Positions 7,943-16,749 of a DNA stretch of 64,000 nt are shown here, piece by piece. The DNA comes from Mycetocola sp. Lineage in GTDB: Bacteria > Actinomycetota > Actinomycetes > Actinomycetales > Microbacteriaceae. Under the pieces are notes generated by a model. That model worked only from the letters and a program-made list of their open reading frames with translations. It made no database searches and was not told the origin of the DNA. The stretch spans positions 1 through 64,000 of the forward strand of contig NZ_JAODMP010000085.1 of the NCBI RefSeq assembly GCF_025464835.1. The letters run 5' to 3'. Each line of letters begins with the position of its first letter. Position 1 is the first letter of the stretch. Position numbers and translations under genes: made by a program.

Positions 7943-8895
7943 GCGAACTCCACCTTCCTCGGCTCGGCTACGGCGCCGCGAACGTCGGCAACCTGTTCCG
8001 TGCACTCGACGATGACACCGCGTGGGAGATCCTGCAGGCGGCGTGGGATGCCGGCATCCGATACTTCGATACCGCCCCGCACTACGGTCTCGGACTCTCG
8101 GAACGGCGACTCGGGGCGTTCCTCGCGACGAAGCCGCGTGACCAGTTCGTCGTTTCGACGAAGGTCGGCCGCCTGCTCGAGCCGCACCCGGAGGGTGCGG
8201 CGGAACTCGACCTGGAGCATGACTTCGCCGTGCCCGCCGACCACCGGCGAGTCTGGGACTTCTCTGCCGACGGCATCCGTTCGAGTGTGGAGGAGTCTCT
8301 CGAGCGCACTGGCCTTGACCGGTTCGACATTCTCTACCTGCACGACCCGGAGCGCCACAGCTTGCAGGAGGGCCTGGACACGGCAATTCCGGCGCTTGCG
8401 CATTTCCGTGACCAGGGCATGACTCGCGCCGTCGGAGTCGGATCGATGGACACCGACGCCCTTCTCGCCTCGGCGAACACCGGGGCTCTCGACCTGCTCA
8501 TGGTCGCCGGGCGTTACACCCTCGCCGAGCAGCCGGCGCTCGCCGACGTCGTTCCCGCCTGCCGCGCGAATGGCGTCGGGATCGTCAACGCCTCGGTCTT
8601 CAACTCCGGCCTGCTCGCGACGGACGACCCGGGCGAGGACGCCCGCTACGAGTACGGCGGGGTACCCGCACCGGTTCTGGAACGCGTCCAGGCGATCGCT
8701 CGGGTGTGCCGGGAATTCCAGGTTCCGCTGCCGGCCGCCGCACTTCAGTACACGTTGCGCGATGACACGGTCCGCTCGATCGTGGTCGGCGGCAGCAAAC
8801 CCGGGCAGTTGAAGCAGAACGCCGCGCGGATGGTGCAGCCGATCCCGGCAGAACTCTGGGACGCACTGGTCGAAAAGGACCTGATCCCGGCATGA
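7939..8895 (+). CDS. Aldo/keto reductase, probable L-fucose (aldose) 1-dehydrogenase
   Basis: 318-residue TIM-barrel oxidoreductase expected to oxidise L-fucose to the fuconolactone with NAD(P)+. The catalytic tetrad is visible: Asp44, Tyr49 ([10 protein letters not shown]), Lys75 (STKVG) and His135 (YLHDPE). Start ATGA overlaps the dehydratase stop and its own stop overlaps the lactonase start, so the three are translationally coupled. A paralogue with the same tetrad lies in the second sugar locus at 16810-17775; the two share long identical stretches such as [10 protein letters not shown]. The substrate is inferred from the operon; this family also oxidises D-arabinose and L-galactose. Confidence 0.88.
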   Translation: MSELHLPRLGYGAANVGNLFRALDDDTAWEILQAAWDAGIRYFDTAPHYGLGLSERRLGAFLATKPRDQFVVSTKVGRLLEPHPEGAAELDLEHDFAVPADHRRVWDFSADGIRSSVEESLERTGLDRFDILYLHDPERHSLQEGLDTAIPALAHFRDQGMTRAVGVGSMDTDALLASANTGALDLLMVAGRYTLAEQPALADVVPACRANGVGIVNASVFNSGLLATDDPGEDARYEYGGVPAPVLERVQAIARVCREFQVPLPAAALQYTLRDDTVRSIVVGGSKPGQLKQNAARMVQPIPAELWDALVEKDLIPA

Positions 8896-9734
8896 CCACT
8901 CTCCGCCGCATTGACGCGCACCTGCACCTCTGGGACCTCTCGGTCTCGGAGTACAGCTGGCTGGGGCCGCAATTCGGCCCGCTCTTCGCGGACTGGTCAG
9001 CCGAGCAGGCGGGGCCGGAACTGCGTCGCGCCGGCATGGACGGAGCCATCCTGGTCCAGGCCGAGGACTCGCTCGTCGATACGCGGTTCATGCTCGACAA
9101 CGCCGATACCCACGACTGGGTGCTCGGCGTCGTCGGCTGGGTGCAGCTGGATTCCACGGATGCCGCCCATCGCGACCTCGACGTGTGGTCGCAACACCCA
9201 AAATTCCGCGGAATCCGGCACCTGCTCAACGACGACCCGAGGGACGAGTTCCTGGATCTTCCGGAGGTGCGCGCGTCACTCGCCGAGGTTGCGCGCCGGG
9301 GACTGGTCTTCGACGTCCACGATGCGTGGCCCCGCCACCTCGACCGTGCCTCCAGGGTCGCCGCCGATCTGCCGGAGCTGACCGTCGTGCTGGACCACCT
9401 CGCCAAACCGCCCCGCGGACGCGACGATTTCCCGGCCTGGCGTTCGAGCCTGGCCCGGTTCGCCGCGCAACCGAACACGATCGGCAAGCTTTCCGCCCTC
9501 CACAGTCCGGATGCCCCGTTCACCGTCGATGCGCTGCGTCAGACGTTCGACGCCGCGCTCGCCGCATTCGGCGCTGACCGGTTGATGTACGGCGGTGACT
9601 GGCCGATGACAATCCCCCACGGCGGATACCAGCCGAACTGGCACGTGATGAGATCACTCCTCGCCGAGCTCAGCCAATCCGAGCAGAACGCGATCCTCGG
9701 CAGCACCGCGAGCCGGGTGTACGGCATCCGATAA
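8892..9734 (+). CDS. Amidohydrolase family lactonase, probable L-fuconolactone hydrolase
   Basis: 280 residues of the COG3618-type metal-dependent hydrolases, which open sugar lactones. HxH metal ligands are at His10 and His12 (RIDAHLHLWDL); VLDHLAKPP and MYGGDWPMT near the C-terminus provide the further His and Asp of the family. It should hydrolyse L-fuconolactone to L-fuconate, linking the aldose dehydrogenase before it to the dehydratase. The start codon overlaps the previous stop by four bases. The second locus uses a different fold (PTE family) for what is probably the same chemical step. Confidence 0.88.
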   Translation: MTTLRRIDAHLHLWDLSVSEYSWLGPQFGPLFADWSAEQAGPELRRAGMDGAILVQAEDSLVDTRFMLDNADTHDWVLGVVGWVQLDSTDAAHRDLDVWSQHPKFRGIRHLLNDDPRDEFLDLPEVRASLAEVARRGLVFDVHDAWPRHLDRASRVAADLPELTVVLDHLAKPPRGRDDFPAWRSSLARFAAQPNTIGKLSALHSPDAPFTVDALRQTFDAALAAFGADRLMYGGDWPMTIPHGGYQPNWHVMRSLLAELSQSEQNAILGSTASRVYGIR

Positions 9735-9761
9735 CACCACCACAATGAGAGGAACGGCCAC

Positions 9762-10181
9762 ATGTTGCAGGGAATCCACCCCCTCCTCACCGGCGAACTG
9801 CTGATGCACCTGGACGAGATGGGTCATTCAGACACCGTGATCATCGTCGACGCACACTTCCCGGCATCCCGTCTTGCCGAGAGGCTGATCACCCTGCCGG
9901 GAACCACGTCGCCCGAGGTGCTCGCGGCCGTGCGCAGCGTGCTGCCCCTCGATGACAGCCCGGCGGTCGATCTCATGACTTCCGCTGACGGGACCGTGCT
10001 CGACGTGCAGCGAGAGCTGCTGTCCGCTGCGGGTGTGACCGAGGACGAGGCTCAATTCGTGGACCGTTTCGGCTTCTACGACGACGCGGAGGATGCCTAC
10101 GTCATCATCCGTACGGGAGAAACGCGCAAGTACGGCTGTGTCATCGTACGCAAGGGACTCGTTGGTCATCCCTCGGCCTGA
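9762..10181 (+). CDS. fucU: FucU/RbsD family sugar mutarotase, probable L-fucose mutarotase
   Basis: 139-residue protein that speeds anomer exchange of L-fucose so that the right form reaches the dehydrogenase or isomerase. The opening LQGIHPLLTGELLMHLDEMGH and the VIIVDAHFPA strand, with its conserved His and Asp, are typical, and the tail YGCVIVRKG matches FucU. Length is the family norm. It is the last gene of the operon, 27 bases after the lactonase, with GAGAGG upstream of the ATG. The other RbsD family member at 24243-24647 lies next to ribokinase and is more RbsD-like. Confidence 0.85.
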   Translation: MLQGIHPLLTGELLMHLDEMGHSDTVIIVDAHFPASRLAERLITLPGTTSPEVLAAVRSVLPLDDSPAVDLMTSADGTVLDVQRELLSAAGVTEDEAQFVDRFGFYDDAEDAYVIIRTGETRKYGCVIVRKGLVGHPSA

Positions 10182-10248
10182 AAACCGCTGTCGATTGCGC
10201 CCCCGGTTGCGGGTCACGCAATACTGGTAGTCGGAAACCGGTCGCTTT

Positions 10249-10265
10249 GACGCCGAAAGGGCGTC
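10249..10265 (+). terminator. Short hairpin between fucU and the MinD-like gene
   Basis: GACGCC (10249-10254) pairs with GGCGTC (10260-10265) across a GAAAG loop. There is no T-tract, so this could be a weak terminator of the fucose operon or part of the leader of the next gene. Confidence 0.3.
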
Positions 10266-10296
10266 TCATGGCCGCAGAAAGAAACGGTGACCTGAC

Positions 10297-11919
10297 GTGT
10301 CGAACGTGCCGAATGAACCACAGATCACAGCGATCGTCCGATCCAATGGTACCGGTGAGGTCGCGGTCGACGGCGAACGGTTCGAGATGCAGACGGTAGA
10401 TGTCGCAAGCGCTCGCGCGGCGGTCATCGCCCGTGTCGCCGAGGAAGCCGGTTCCCGGGGCCGCCCGGTCCGGGTGGCGACGACAGATCTCGACGGCGTC
10501 TACGCCCTCATCGTGCACCCCAACGGTGACGTGGAATCTGAAGGGCCCATCCGTGCGGACGAGGCTGTCATCGCCCAGCCGGAATCCGCCCTCGCGCCGC
10601 CCCCGCCGTTCGGTCTGGGCGACCTGATCGGCTTCACCGAATTGGGCCCGGATCCCACACCTGGGTCCGGCAAACACTTCGAGCCCGCGCGGACCCGACG
10701 GTCGACGTTCCGCGCGCACGGCGACGATGCCGGCCGGACTGATGCCACGGACGATTCCGTCATGGGCGAGCCCGAAGTGCTGCCGGCCAACGGTGCTACC
10801 ACCGCGCTGGTGCCCGACCCTGTCGTGAGCGATCCTCCGCTGATGCCTGAGACGGGTCCGGCATCCAGCGCGGTCGGCTCCGCCCGCCCAGCCGCTGCCG
10901 ACCTGCCGACCCATGTCGCCGAGCCGGCGCTTGCGCCCTCCCGGGCGGGCATCCACTCGCTGTCGGCGGAGGGAGCCTCTGAGGCCGTCCCGACACTCGA
11001 CGACTTCCTCCAGTCGCGACCGTCGGCGCCAGAGGGGCCGGCGAAGCAGGGCTGGCAGGGTTTCGTGCGCCGCATGACGGGCGGCGTTCTTTCGCCACGA
11101 CCGGGCAAAGCCGAACAGTCACACCGGGACGCCATCCACCGTGTTCAGCGAGGTCTCAAGGGGCCACGCACCATCGTGGTGCTCAACCCGAAGGGCGGCG
11201 CGCACAAGACCACCGCGACGCTTCTGCTCGCTGCGACCTTCGGGATCCACCGGGGCGGCTCCACGCTCGCCTGGGACAACAACGAGACGCGCGGAACCCT
11301 CGGCTGGCGGGCACAGCCGTCTCGGCATTCGAACACCGCCGTGGATCTGCTCCGCGACGTCCACCTGTTCGCCGACGTGAGGTCGGCCCGTGTGGGGCAC
11401 CTCGACAACTACGTCAGGGGCCAGGGCGACGCCCAGTTCGATGTCCTCGCCTCCGACGAGGATGCCGCGGCGTCTTCGACGATCGACGCAAAGGCGTTCG
11501 ACAGCCTCCACTCGACGCTCAGCCGGTTCTACCGTCTGCTCGTCATCGACACCGGGAACAACATGCGTGCCTCGAACTGGGAGGCCGCGGTCGAAGCGGC
11601 CGACCAGCTTGTCGTGGTCACCACCGTCAATGAGGAGACCGCAGCCAGTGCGGCATGGCTGCTCGACGGCCTCCGCCAGAAGGGCCACCAGGACAAGGTC
11701 AGCCAGGCGGTGACCATCCTGTCTGCGCCGGGTGACGCGGTGCAGCCGGAGCTCACTCAGCGCCTGCACACGCACTTCTCCGCGCTCACCCGGGTGGTGC
11801 TCGAGGTTCCGTACGACCAGGGCTTCCAGAGCGGAGGGCCGCTCAACGTCGAGGTGCTCGCACCGCAGACCCGTGAGGCGTGGCTGCGGGTGACGGCGGC
11901 GGTCGCCGACGGACTCTAG
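10297..11919 (+). CDS. MinD/ParA-like ATPase with long disordered N-terminal region
   Basis: 540 residues. The C-terminal 250 residues are a SIMIBI-class ATPase: LNPKGGAHKTTAT is a deviant Walker A around residues 296-306, and FYRLLVIDTGNNM fits the second acidic motif, with Thr-Gly in place of the usual Ala-Pro-Pro. The first 60 residues form a compact mixed domain and about 200 Pro/Ala/Ser-rich residues follow, looking unstructured. Actinobacterial relatives are often found near type VII secretion or polar-growth genes, but no such gene is in view. The GTG start lacks a strong ribosome site. The last four bases overlap the convergent epimerase gene. I do not know the partner or cargo. Confidence 0.8.
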   Translation: MSNVPNEPQITAIVRSNGTGEVAVDGERFEMQTVDVASARAAVIARVAEEAGSRGRPVRVATTDLDGVYALIVHPNGDVESEGPIRADEAVIAQPESALAPPPPFGLGDLIGFTELGPDPTPGSGKHFEPARTRRSTFRAHGDDAGRTDATDDSVMGEPEVLPANGATTALVPDPVVSDPPLMPETGPASSAVGSARPAAADLPTHVAEPALAPSRAGIHSLSAEGASEAVPTLDDFLQSRPSAPEGPAKQGWQGFVRRMTGGVLSPRPGKAEQSHRDAIHRVQRGLKGPRTIVVLNPKGGAHKTTATLLLAATFGIHRGGSTLAWDNNETRGTLGWRAQPSRHSNTAVDLLRDVHLFADVRSARVGHLDNYVRGQGDAQFDVLASDEDAAASSTIDAKAFDSLHSTLSRFYRLLVIDTGNNMRASNWEAAVEAADQLVVVTTVNEETAASAAWLLDGLRQKGHQDKVSQAVTILSAPGDAVQPELTQRLHTHFSALTRVVLEVPYDQGFQSGGPLNVEVLAPQTREAWLRVTAAVADGL

Positions 11920-12785
11920 TGCAGGCCGATCGACTCCACTGCCCGAAGCTGCCCGCGGATGAACTGGTTCGCGTGCGCGGCGAGGTCATCGGAGTCGTCC
12001 CAGAGGTTCCGCCAGATACCGAGCATCCGGCTCAGGTCCTCGTTGACCACGGCTGACGAGAACGACTCGAAAACGACAGGGCCGTCGTATCCGTTCCGCG
12101 CCAAGCCGCGGAAGAACGAGCCGAAGTCGACGGTGCCGGACCCCAGATAGCCGCGATGGCTCTCGCCGATGTGCACGTAGCCGAGCCGGTCGCCCACATC
12201 GAGCACGGGGGTGTACTGGTCGGATTCCTCGATGTTCATGTGGTACGTGTCGAGGTGCACCGAGACGTTGGTGTGACCGACCTGGTCCAGGAACTCGAGC
12301 GCCTGCCTGCCGGTGTTCATCACGTTCGTCTCGTAACGGTTCACGACCTCCAGTGACAGGCGGATGCCGAGATCCTCGGCTCGGGAGGCGAGACGAGACA
12401 GAGCCTGGGCGCTGGATGCCCGACCGGCCAGAGTGGCGGGGGCCATGTATTTCTTCATCGCGCTGTAGATCACACCGCACAGATTGCTGCCGCCCATGGC
12501 GTGGACGATGTCGATGCATTCCTCAAGCAGGCGTTCCCCGGCGGCGACGACCGATGGGTCATCACTCGTCAGATCGGTGCCCGCGCTCAGGCCCAGGGAA
12601 GCGCTTACAGCGAGGTCGTTGTCCTTGAGGAGGCGGGCCGCAAGCATCCGATCAAAGTGATAGGGGTCCATCAGCGGAATTTCAATGAGATCGAACCCGG
12701 CCTGCTTGGTCTTTTCGATGGCCTTTGTCAATCCGGCCTGCTCGAATGAGCCGGAGAAGACGAGAGCGTGTGCGCCTATGAGCAC
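11916..12785 (-). CDS. Sugar epimerase/isomerase, D-tagatose 3-epimerase (TIM barrel) family
   Basis: 289 residues of the xylose-isomerase-like TIM-barrel superfamily. LSLEVVNRYETNVMNT, HLDTYHMNIEE, HIGESHRGYLGSG and VFESFSS carry the Glu, Asp, His and Glu that bind the metal in D-tagatose/D-allulose 3-epimerases, so C3 epimerisation of a ketose is the likely reaction. The start is a GTG with GAAAGGA upstream. It diverges from the ABC importer operon and probably shares its promoter region. Its 3' end overlaps the MinD-like gene by four bases tail to tail. The exact ketose is unknown. Confidence 0.85.
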   Translation of the reverse strand: MLIGAHALVFSGSFEQAGLTKAIEKTKQAGFDLIEIPLMDPYHFDRMLAARLLKDNDLAVSASLGLSAGTDLTSDDPSVVAAGERLLEECIDIVHAMGGSNLCGVIYSAMKKYMAPATLAGRASSAQALSRLASRAEDLGIRLSLEVVNRYETNVMNTGRQALEFLDQVGHTNVSVHLDTYHMNIEESDQYTPVLDVGDRLGYVHIGESHRGYLGSGTVDFGSFFRGLARNGYDGPVVFESFSSAVVNEDLSRMLGIWRNLWDDSDDLAAHANQFIRGQLRAVESIGLH

Positions 12786-12890
12786 GATCGTGTCCTTTCA
12801 GAAGACGAGGCCAACCGATTCGGGCCCGCGGTGAAATCCCACCCTATTCGGATGGCCGAGAATTAGATACATTGGGGTACAACTGAAAAC

Positions 12891-12920
12891 CCGACCGGAT
12901 CGATTTTTAGAATTGGTCGG
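12891..12920. promoter_or_regulatory. Inverted repeat in the epimerase/ABC importer divergent region
   Basis: CCGACC (12891-12896) faces GGTCGG (12915-12920) across 18 bases that include ATCGATTTTT, which partly resembles the LacI-type word at 2037 and 15600. It is a candidate operator; no clear -35/-10 pair was identified around it. Confidence 0.35.
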
Positions 12921-12998
12921 ATCTCTGGGCTTTCCGTGGCAGAATCCTTCTGGGAACCGAGAGCCCCGGTTCCACCCTCCGACGAAGTAGGTGAACGA

Positions 12999-14507
12999 GT
13001 GCCGACCCAACTGTTGAAGGTCAGCGGAATCAGCAAAAGCTTCCCTGGTGTCCAGGCCCTTCAGGACGTCCAGTTCGAGCTGAACCGTGGTGAGGTGCTC
13101 ACCCTGGTCGGCGAGAACGGTGCAGGCAAGTCGAGCCTGATGAAGATCCTGTCCGGTATCTACGCGAAGGATGCCGGCAGCATCGTCCTCGAGGGCGAAG
13201 AGGTCGTCATCGACAGCCCTCGCGCGGCGCAGCAGGTCGGCATCAGCATCATCCACCAGGAGATGAACCTGATGCCTCATTTGACCGTCGCCCAGAACAT
13301 CTATATCGGGCGAGAGCCACGCACCATGGGATTCGTCAATGAACGACGTCTCAATCGTCAGGCCGCTGACCTGCTCAACCGACTCGGCATCCACCTGAAT
13401 CCTCGCAGGCTCGTCGGTGAGCTCAGCGTGGCACACCAGCAGATGGTCGAGATAGCGAAGGCGTTGTCGTTCGACGCCAAAGTGCTCATCATGGACGAGC
13501 CGACCTCGGCGCTGACCGAGTCCGAGACCGAAACACTCTTCCGCCTGATCGAGGGCCTCAAGGAGCACGGCACCGGGATCATCTATATCTCGCACCGCAT
13601 GGAGGAGCTGCGTCGAATCGCCGACCGGGTCACCGTGCTCCGGGACGGGCATTACATCGGGAGCCTGGACAAGGGCGAGATCGACATCCCCACTGTCATC
13701 GAGATGATGGTCGGCCGTCACATCGAGGAAGGTGCCCGCCCTGAGGCTCGTCAGCACGCTCATGACGACGTCGTCCTGAAGGTGGAGAACCTCGGCACCC
13801 GGCACCTGCTCAAGGACATCAGCTTCGAACTCAGGCGCGGCGAAATCCTCGGGTTCGCTGGCCTGATGGGCGCTGGGCGTACCGAAGTCGCACGCGCGAT
13901 CATCGGCGCGGACCCCTCAGAGGGCGCGGTCATCCACGTGCAGGGCAAGGAAGTGAAGATCCACCAGCCGTCGGATGCCGTCGCGCACGGAATCGGCTAT
14001 CTCTCGGAGGACCGTAAAGCGCTGGGGCTCCTGCTCGAGCGAGACGTCAACACCAACATCCTGCTTGCCTCGCTCAACGACTACACCGGGCCGCTCGGTT
14101 TCATGCGTACCGGCAAAGGCAAGCAGAAATCCCGGGGCTACGTCGAGTCGTTGCGGATCAAAACCCCGTCGATCCACCAGATCACCAAGAACCTCTCCGG
14201 AGGCAACCAGCAGAAAGTCGTCATCGCCAAGTGGCTGGCGCGGGACTGCGACATTCTCATCTTCGACGAACCCACGCGCGGAATCGACGTGGGCGCCAAG
14301 GAGGAGATCTACCGGCTGCTCAACGATCTCGTCGCCCAGGGCAAATCGATCATCATGATTTCCTCAGAGCTTCCCGAGGTGTTGCGGCTGTCGCACCGGA
14401 TCGTTGTGATGGCCGGCGGGCGCATCACCGGGATCCTCAACAATGAAGACGCGAGCCAGGCGAAAATCATGGACTATGCGACCAACATCGACGACGAGAA
14501 AGAGTAA
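12999..14507 (+). CDS. Sugar ABC transporter ATP-binding protein (two ABC domains)
   Basis: 502-residue ATPase of the ribose/xylose/galactose importer type. The first domain has a full Walker A (GENGAGKSS, about 38-46), the signature LSVAHQQMVEIAKAL and Walker B LIMDEPTSAL. The second has the usual degenerate loop GLMGAGRTE, then LSGGNQQKVVIAKWL and ILIFDEPTRGID. I prefer the GTG at 12999, because it has AGGTG close upstream and gives the normal family N-terminus; an in-frame GTG at 12936 would add 21 residues without a ribosome site. The permease follows after six bases. Cargo is probably a monosaccharide used by the surrounding enzymes. Confidence 0.92.
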   Translation: MPTQLLKVSGISKSFPGVQALQDVQFELNRGEVLTLVGENGAGKSSLMKILSGIYAKDAGSIVLEGEEVVIDSPRAAQQVGISIIHQEMNLMPHLTVAQNIYIGREPRTMGFVNERRLNRQAADLLNRLGIHLNPRRLVGELSVAHQQMVEIAKALSFDAKVLIMDEPTSALTESETETLFRLIEGLKEHGTGIIYISHRMEELRRIADRVTVLRDGHYIGSLDKGEIDIPTVIEMMVGRHIEEGARPEARQHAHDDVVLKVENLGTRHLLKDISFELRRGEILGFAGLMGAGRTEVARAIIGADPSEGAVIHVQGKEVKIHQPSDAVAHGIGYLSEDRKALGLLLERDVNTNILLASLNDYTGPLGFMRTGKGKQKSRGYVESLRIKTPSIHQITKNLSGGNQQKVVIAKWLARDCDILIFDEPTRGIDVGAKEEIYRLLNDLVAQGKSIIMISSELPEVLRLSHRIVVMAGGRITGILNNEDASQAKIMDYATNIDDEKE

Positions 14508-14513
14508 AGGGAA

Positions 14514-15536
14514 ATGAACGCATCTCCTGTCATCGAAAAAGCGCCGAAGGTCGGCGAGACCGCTCCTGCGAAGTCGGGGACAGCAGTGACCTTCCTCCGC
14601 GCCAAGCTCCAGCAGTCGCTGGCGTTCGGCACCCTCATCGTTCTCGTGATCTTCTTCTCGATCGCCAGCAGCAACTTCTTCAGCTGGTCGAACATTTCGA
14701 GCATCCTGCTCGCGACGGCCGTGATCGGAATCCTGGCGCTCGGCACGACGTTCGTCATCATCACCGGTGGCATCGACCTGTCGATCGGTACCGGCATGAC
14801 ACTGGCTGCGGTGATGACGGGTATCTTCCTCGTCAACATGCAACTGCCACTGATCGTCGGTGTGCTCGGCGGACTCGCGACGGGTGCGCTGATGGGGTTC
14901 ATCAACGGGGTGAACATCGCCATCCTCAAGCTGCCCCCATTCATCGCGACCCTGGCGATGATGCTCATCGCTCAGGGTCTCGCCCTGGTGATCTCCGGGG
15001 TCCGTCCCATCTATTTCTCCGGAGTAGAGGGGTTCAAGAACATCTCACTGGGGACCATCATCCCCGGGCTGCCCAACGCGGTCCTCATCCTGTTCCTCCT
15101 CGCCATCGTCGCCTACCTGCTGCTGAGCAAGACCCTGTTCGGCCGCTACACCTTCGCGATCGGCAGCAATGAGGAGGCGACCCGCCTGTCGGGCGTCAAC
15201 ACCCGCAAGTGGCTGATCGTCGTCTATACGGTGGCGGGACTCTTCACCGGTTTCGCCGGTGTCGTGATCGCCGCCCGACTCGACTCGGCCCAGCCGCAGA
15301 TCGGTGTCGGCTATGAACTCCAGGCCATCGCCGCCGTCATCATCGGTGGCACCTCGCTCCTCGGCGGACGTGGCTCGATCATGGGTACGGTCATCGGTGC
15401 GCTCATCATGAGCGTGCTGATCAACGGCCTGCGGATCATGTCCATCCAAACCGAATGGCAGAACGTGGTCGTCGGAATCGTCATCCTGATCGCCGTCTTC
15501 ACCGACACCCTCCGCCAGCGGCGATCGGCCACCTAA
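14514..15536 (+). CDS. Sugar ABC transporter permease
   Basis: 340-residue RbsC-type inner-membrane subunit with about nine hydrophobic segments after a 35-residue cytoplasmic start. GTTFVIITGGIDLSIG and the C-terminal IIGGTSLLGGRGS are conserved family loops that contact the ATPase. AAAGGGAA precedes the ATG and the ATPase gene ends six bases earlier, so the two are co-transcribed. The binding-protein gene follows only after 200 bases containing a hairpin and its own promoter. Confidence 0.93.
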   Translation: MNASPVIEKAPKVGETAPAKSGTAVTFLRAKLQQSLAFGTLIVLVIFFSIASSNFFSWSNISSILLATAVIGILALGTTFVIITGGIDLSIGTGMTLAAVMTGIFLVNMQLPLIVGVLGGLATGALMGFINGVNIAILKLPPFIATLAMMLIAQGLALVISGVRPIYFSGVEGFKNISLGTIIPGLPNAVLILFLLAIVAYLLLSKTLFGRYTFAIGSNEEATRLSGVNTRKWLIVVYTVAGLFTGFAGVVIAARLDSAQPQIGVGYELQAIAAVIIGGTSLLGGRGSIMGTVIGALIMSVLINGLRIMSIQTEWQNVVVGIVILIAVFTDTLRQRRSAT

Positions 15537-15548
15537 GCCCCCACGAAC

Positions 15549-15591
15549 CGGGAAGGGCTGGCAGAACCGAGAGGCCGGGCTGCCTTTCCCG
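15549..15591 (+). terminator. Hairpin between permease and binding-protein genes
   Basis: CGGGAAGG (15549-15556) can pair with CCTTTCCCG (15583-15591) with one bulged base around a 26-base loop. It is not followed by a T-run. It may partly terminate or process the ATPase-permease mRNA before the separate promoter at 15600. Confidence 0.35.
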
Positions 15592-15599
15592 CGCAATCG

Positions 15600-15638
15600 T
15601 GAAATCGATTGCATCGGCGTGATCCTGTGGGATATAAC
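15600..15638 (+). promoter_or_regulatory. Binding-protein gene promoter overlapping a LacI-type operator
   Basis: TGAAATCGATTGCA (15600-15613) is a near-perfect palindrome, identical over its first eleven bases to the minus-strand word in the fucI promoter. The -35-like TTGCAT (15609-15614) lies partly inside it and TATAAC (15633-15638) follows after 18 bases. A bound repressor would cover the -35 box. Control by the LacI protein at 2186-3166 is inferred from the shared word. Confidence 0.58.
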
Positions 15639-15740
15639 GATCTTGTATCTACGTGTACTATCGCCACTCCCGGTCACTCAAACGAAATACCATGGCCGAG
15701 TCAGCCGCTGGCTGGCCCGAACGAACAATGGAGTTATTCG

Positions 15741-16733
15741 ATGAAAACAGGTAAGAAAGTCGCCGCACTCGCGGCTGCGGCCGCGGTGGCCCTGAGCCTC
15801 GCCGGCTGTTCGAACGGCGGCGGCGGAGGAACGGCCGAGAGCTCCGGGTCCGGCGAGGGCGACATCCAGATCGCACTCGTTTCAAAAGGCTTCCAGCACC
15901 AGTTCTGGCAGGCGGTCAAGCAGGGCGCTGAACAGCGGGCAGAAGAGCTCGGCGTGTCAGTGACCTTCGATGGTCCTGCGGCCGAGACGGAGATCGACGG
16001 CCAGCTGCAGATGCTGCAGGCAGCCATCGACAAGAAGCCGGATGCCATCGGCTTCGCCGCCCTGGACCCCGAGGCGTGCATCCCGCTCTACGACGCAGCT
16101 GAAAGCGCCGGCATCCCGGTCGTCGAGTTCGACGCGGGCTGCTCCAGCGAATACGGCCAGAGCATCGCCAAGACCGACAGCCTGGGTGCAGGTGCCCTCG
16201 CCGCCGACCACATGGCCGAGCTCATCGGCGGAGAAGGCGAGGTGGCCATCGTCGGCCACAGCCAGATCAACTCGACCGGCGTGGAGCGTCGCGACGGTTT
16301 CGTCGATCAAATGGAAGCGGAATACCCCGACATCGAAATCGTCGACATCCAGTATGGTGACGGCGACCACCTCAAGTCGGCTGACATCGCGAAAGCCATG
16401 ATCCAGGCCCACCCGAACCTCAAGGGCATCTACGGCACCAACGAAGGCTCCGCGATCGGCGTCGTCAACGCTGTCGGCGAGCTGGGCCTCGAGTCCGGCG
16501 AACTGACCGTCGTCGGCTTCGACTCCGGTCAGGCTCAGATCGACGCCATCGAGAACGGGCTGATGGCCGGCGCCATCACCCAGAACCCGATCGGCATCGG
16601 CGAAGAGGTCGTGCAGGCCGCATACGACATCATCAACGGTGAAACTCCGGAGGAAGTCATCGACACCGGCTACTTCTGGTACGACAAGGACAACATGGAT
16701 GACGAGGAGATCGCCGCGGTTCTCTACAAGTAA
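15741..16733 (+). CDS. Sugar-binding lipoprotein of ABC importer
   Basis: 330-residue extracytoplasmic receptor. The N-terminus MKTGKKVAALAAAAAVALS is a signal peptide ending in the lipobox LAGC, so the mature Cys is lipidated and anchored on the outer face of the membrane; a Gly/Ser linker follows. The rest is a type I periplasmic-binding fold of the ribose/galactose kind (FDGPAAETEIDGQLQML, GIYGTNEGSAIGVVNAV, VVGFDSGQAQIDAI). The ATG at 15741 has GGAG upstream. It has its own promoter with an operator, and a strong hairpin follows the stop, so it is probably expressed above the level of its neighbours. Confidence 0.93.
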   Translation: MKTGKKVAALAAAAAVALSLAGCSNGGGGGTAESSGSGEGDIQIALVSKGFQHQFWQAVKQGAEQRAEELGVSVTFDGPAAETEIDGQLQMLQAAIDKKPDAIGFAALDPEACIPLYDAAESAGIPVVEFDAGCSSEYGQSIAKTDSLGAGALAADHMAELIGGEGEVAIVGHSQINSTGVERRDGFVDQMEAEYPDIEIVDIQYGDGDHLKSADIAKAMIQAHPNLKGIYGTNEGSAIGVVNAVGELGLESGELTVVGFDSGQAQIDAIENGLMAGAITQNPIGIGEEVVQAAYDIINGETPEEVIDTGYFWYDKDNMDDEEIAAVLYK

Positions 16734-16749
16734 GATCGCGTGACTCAGT

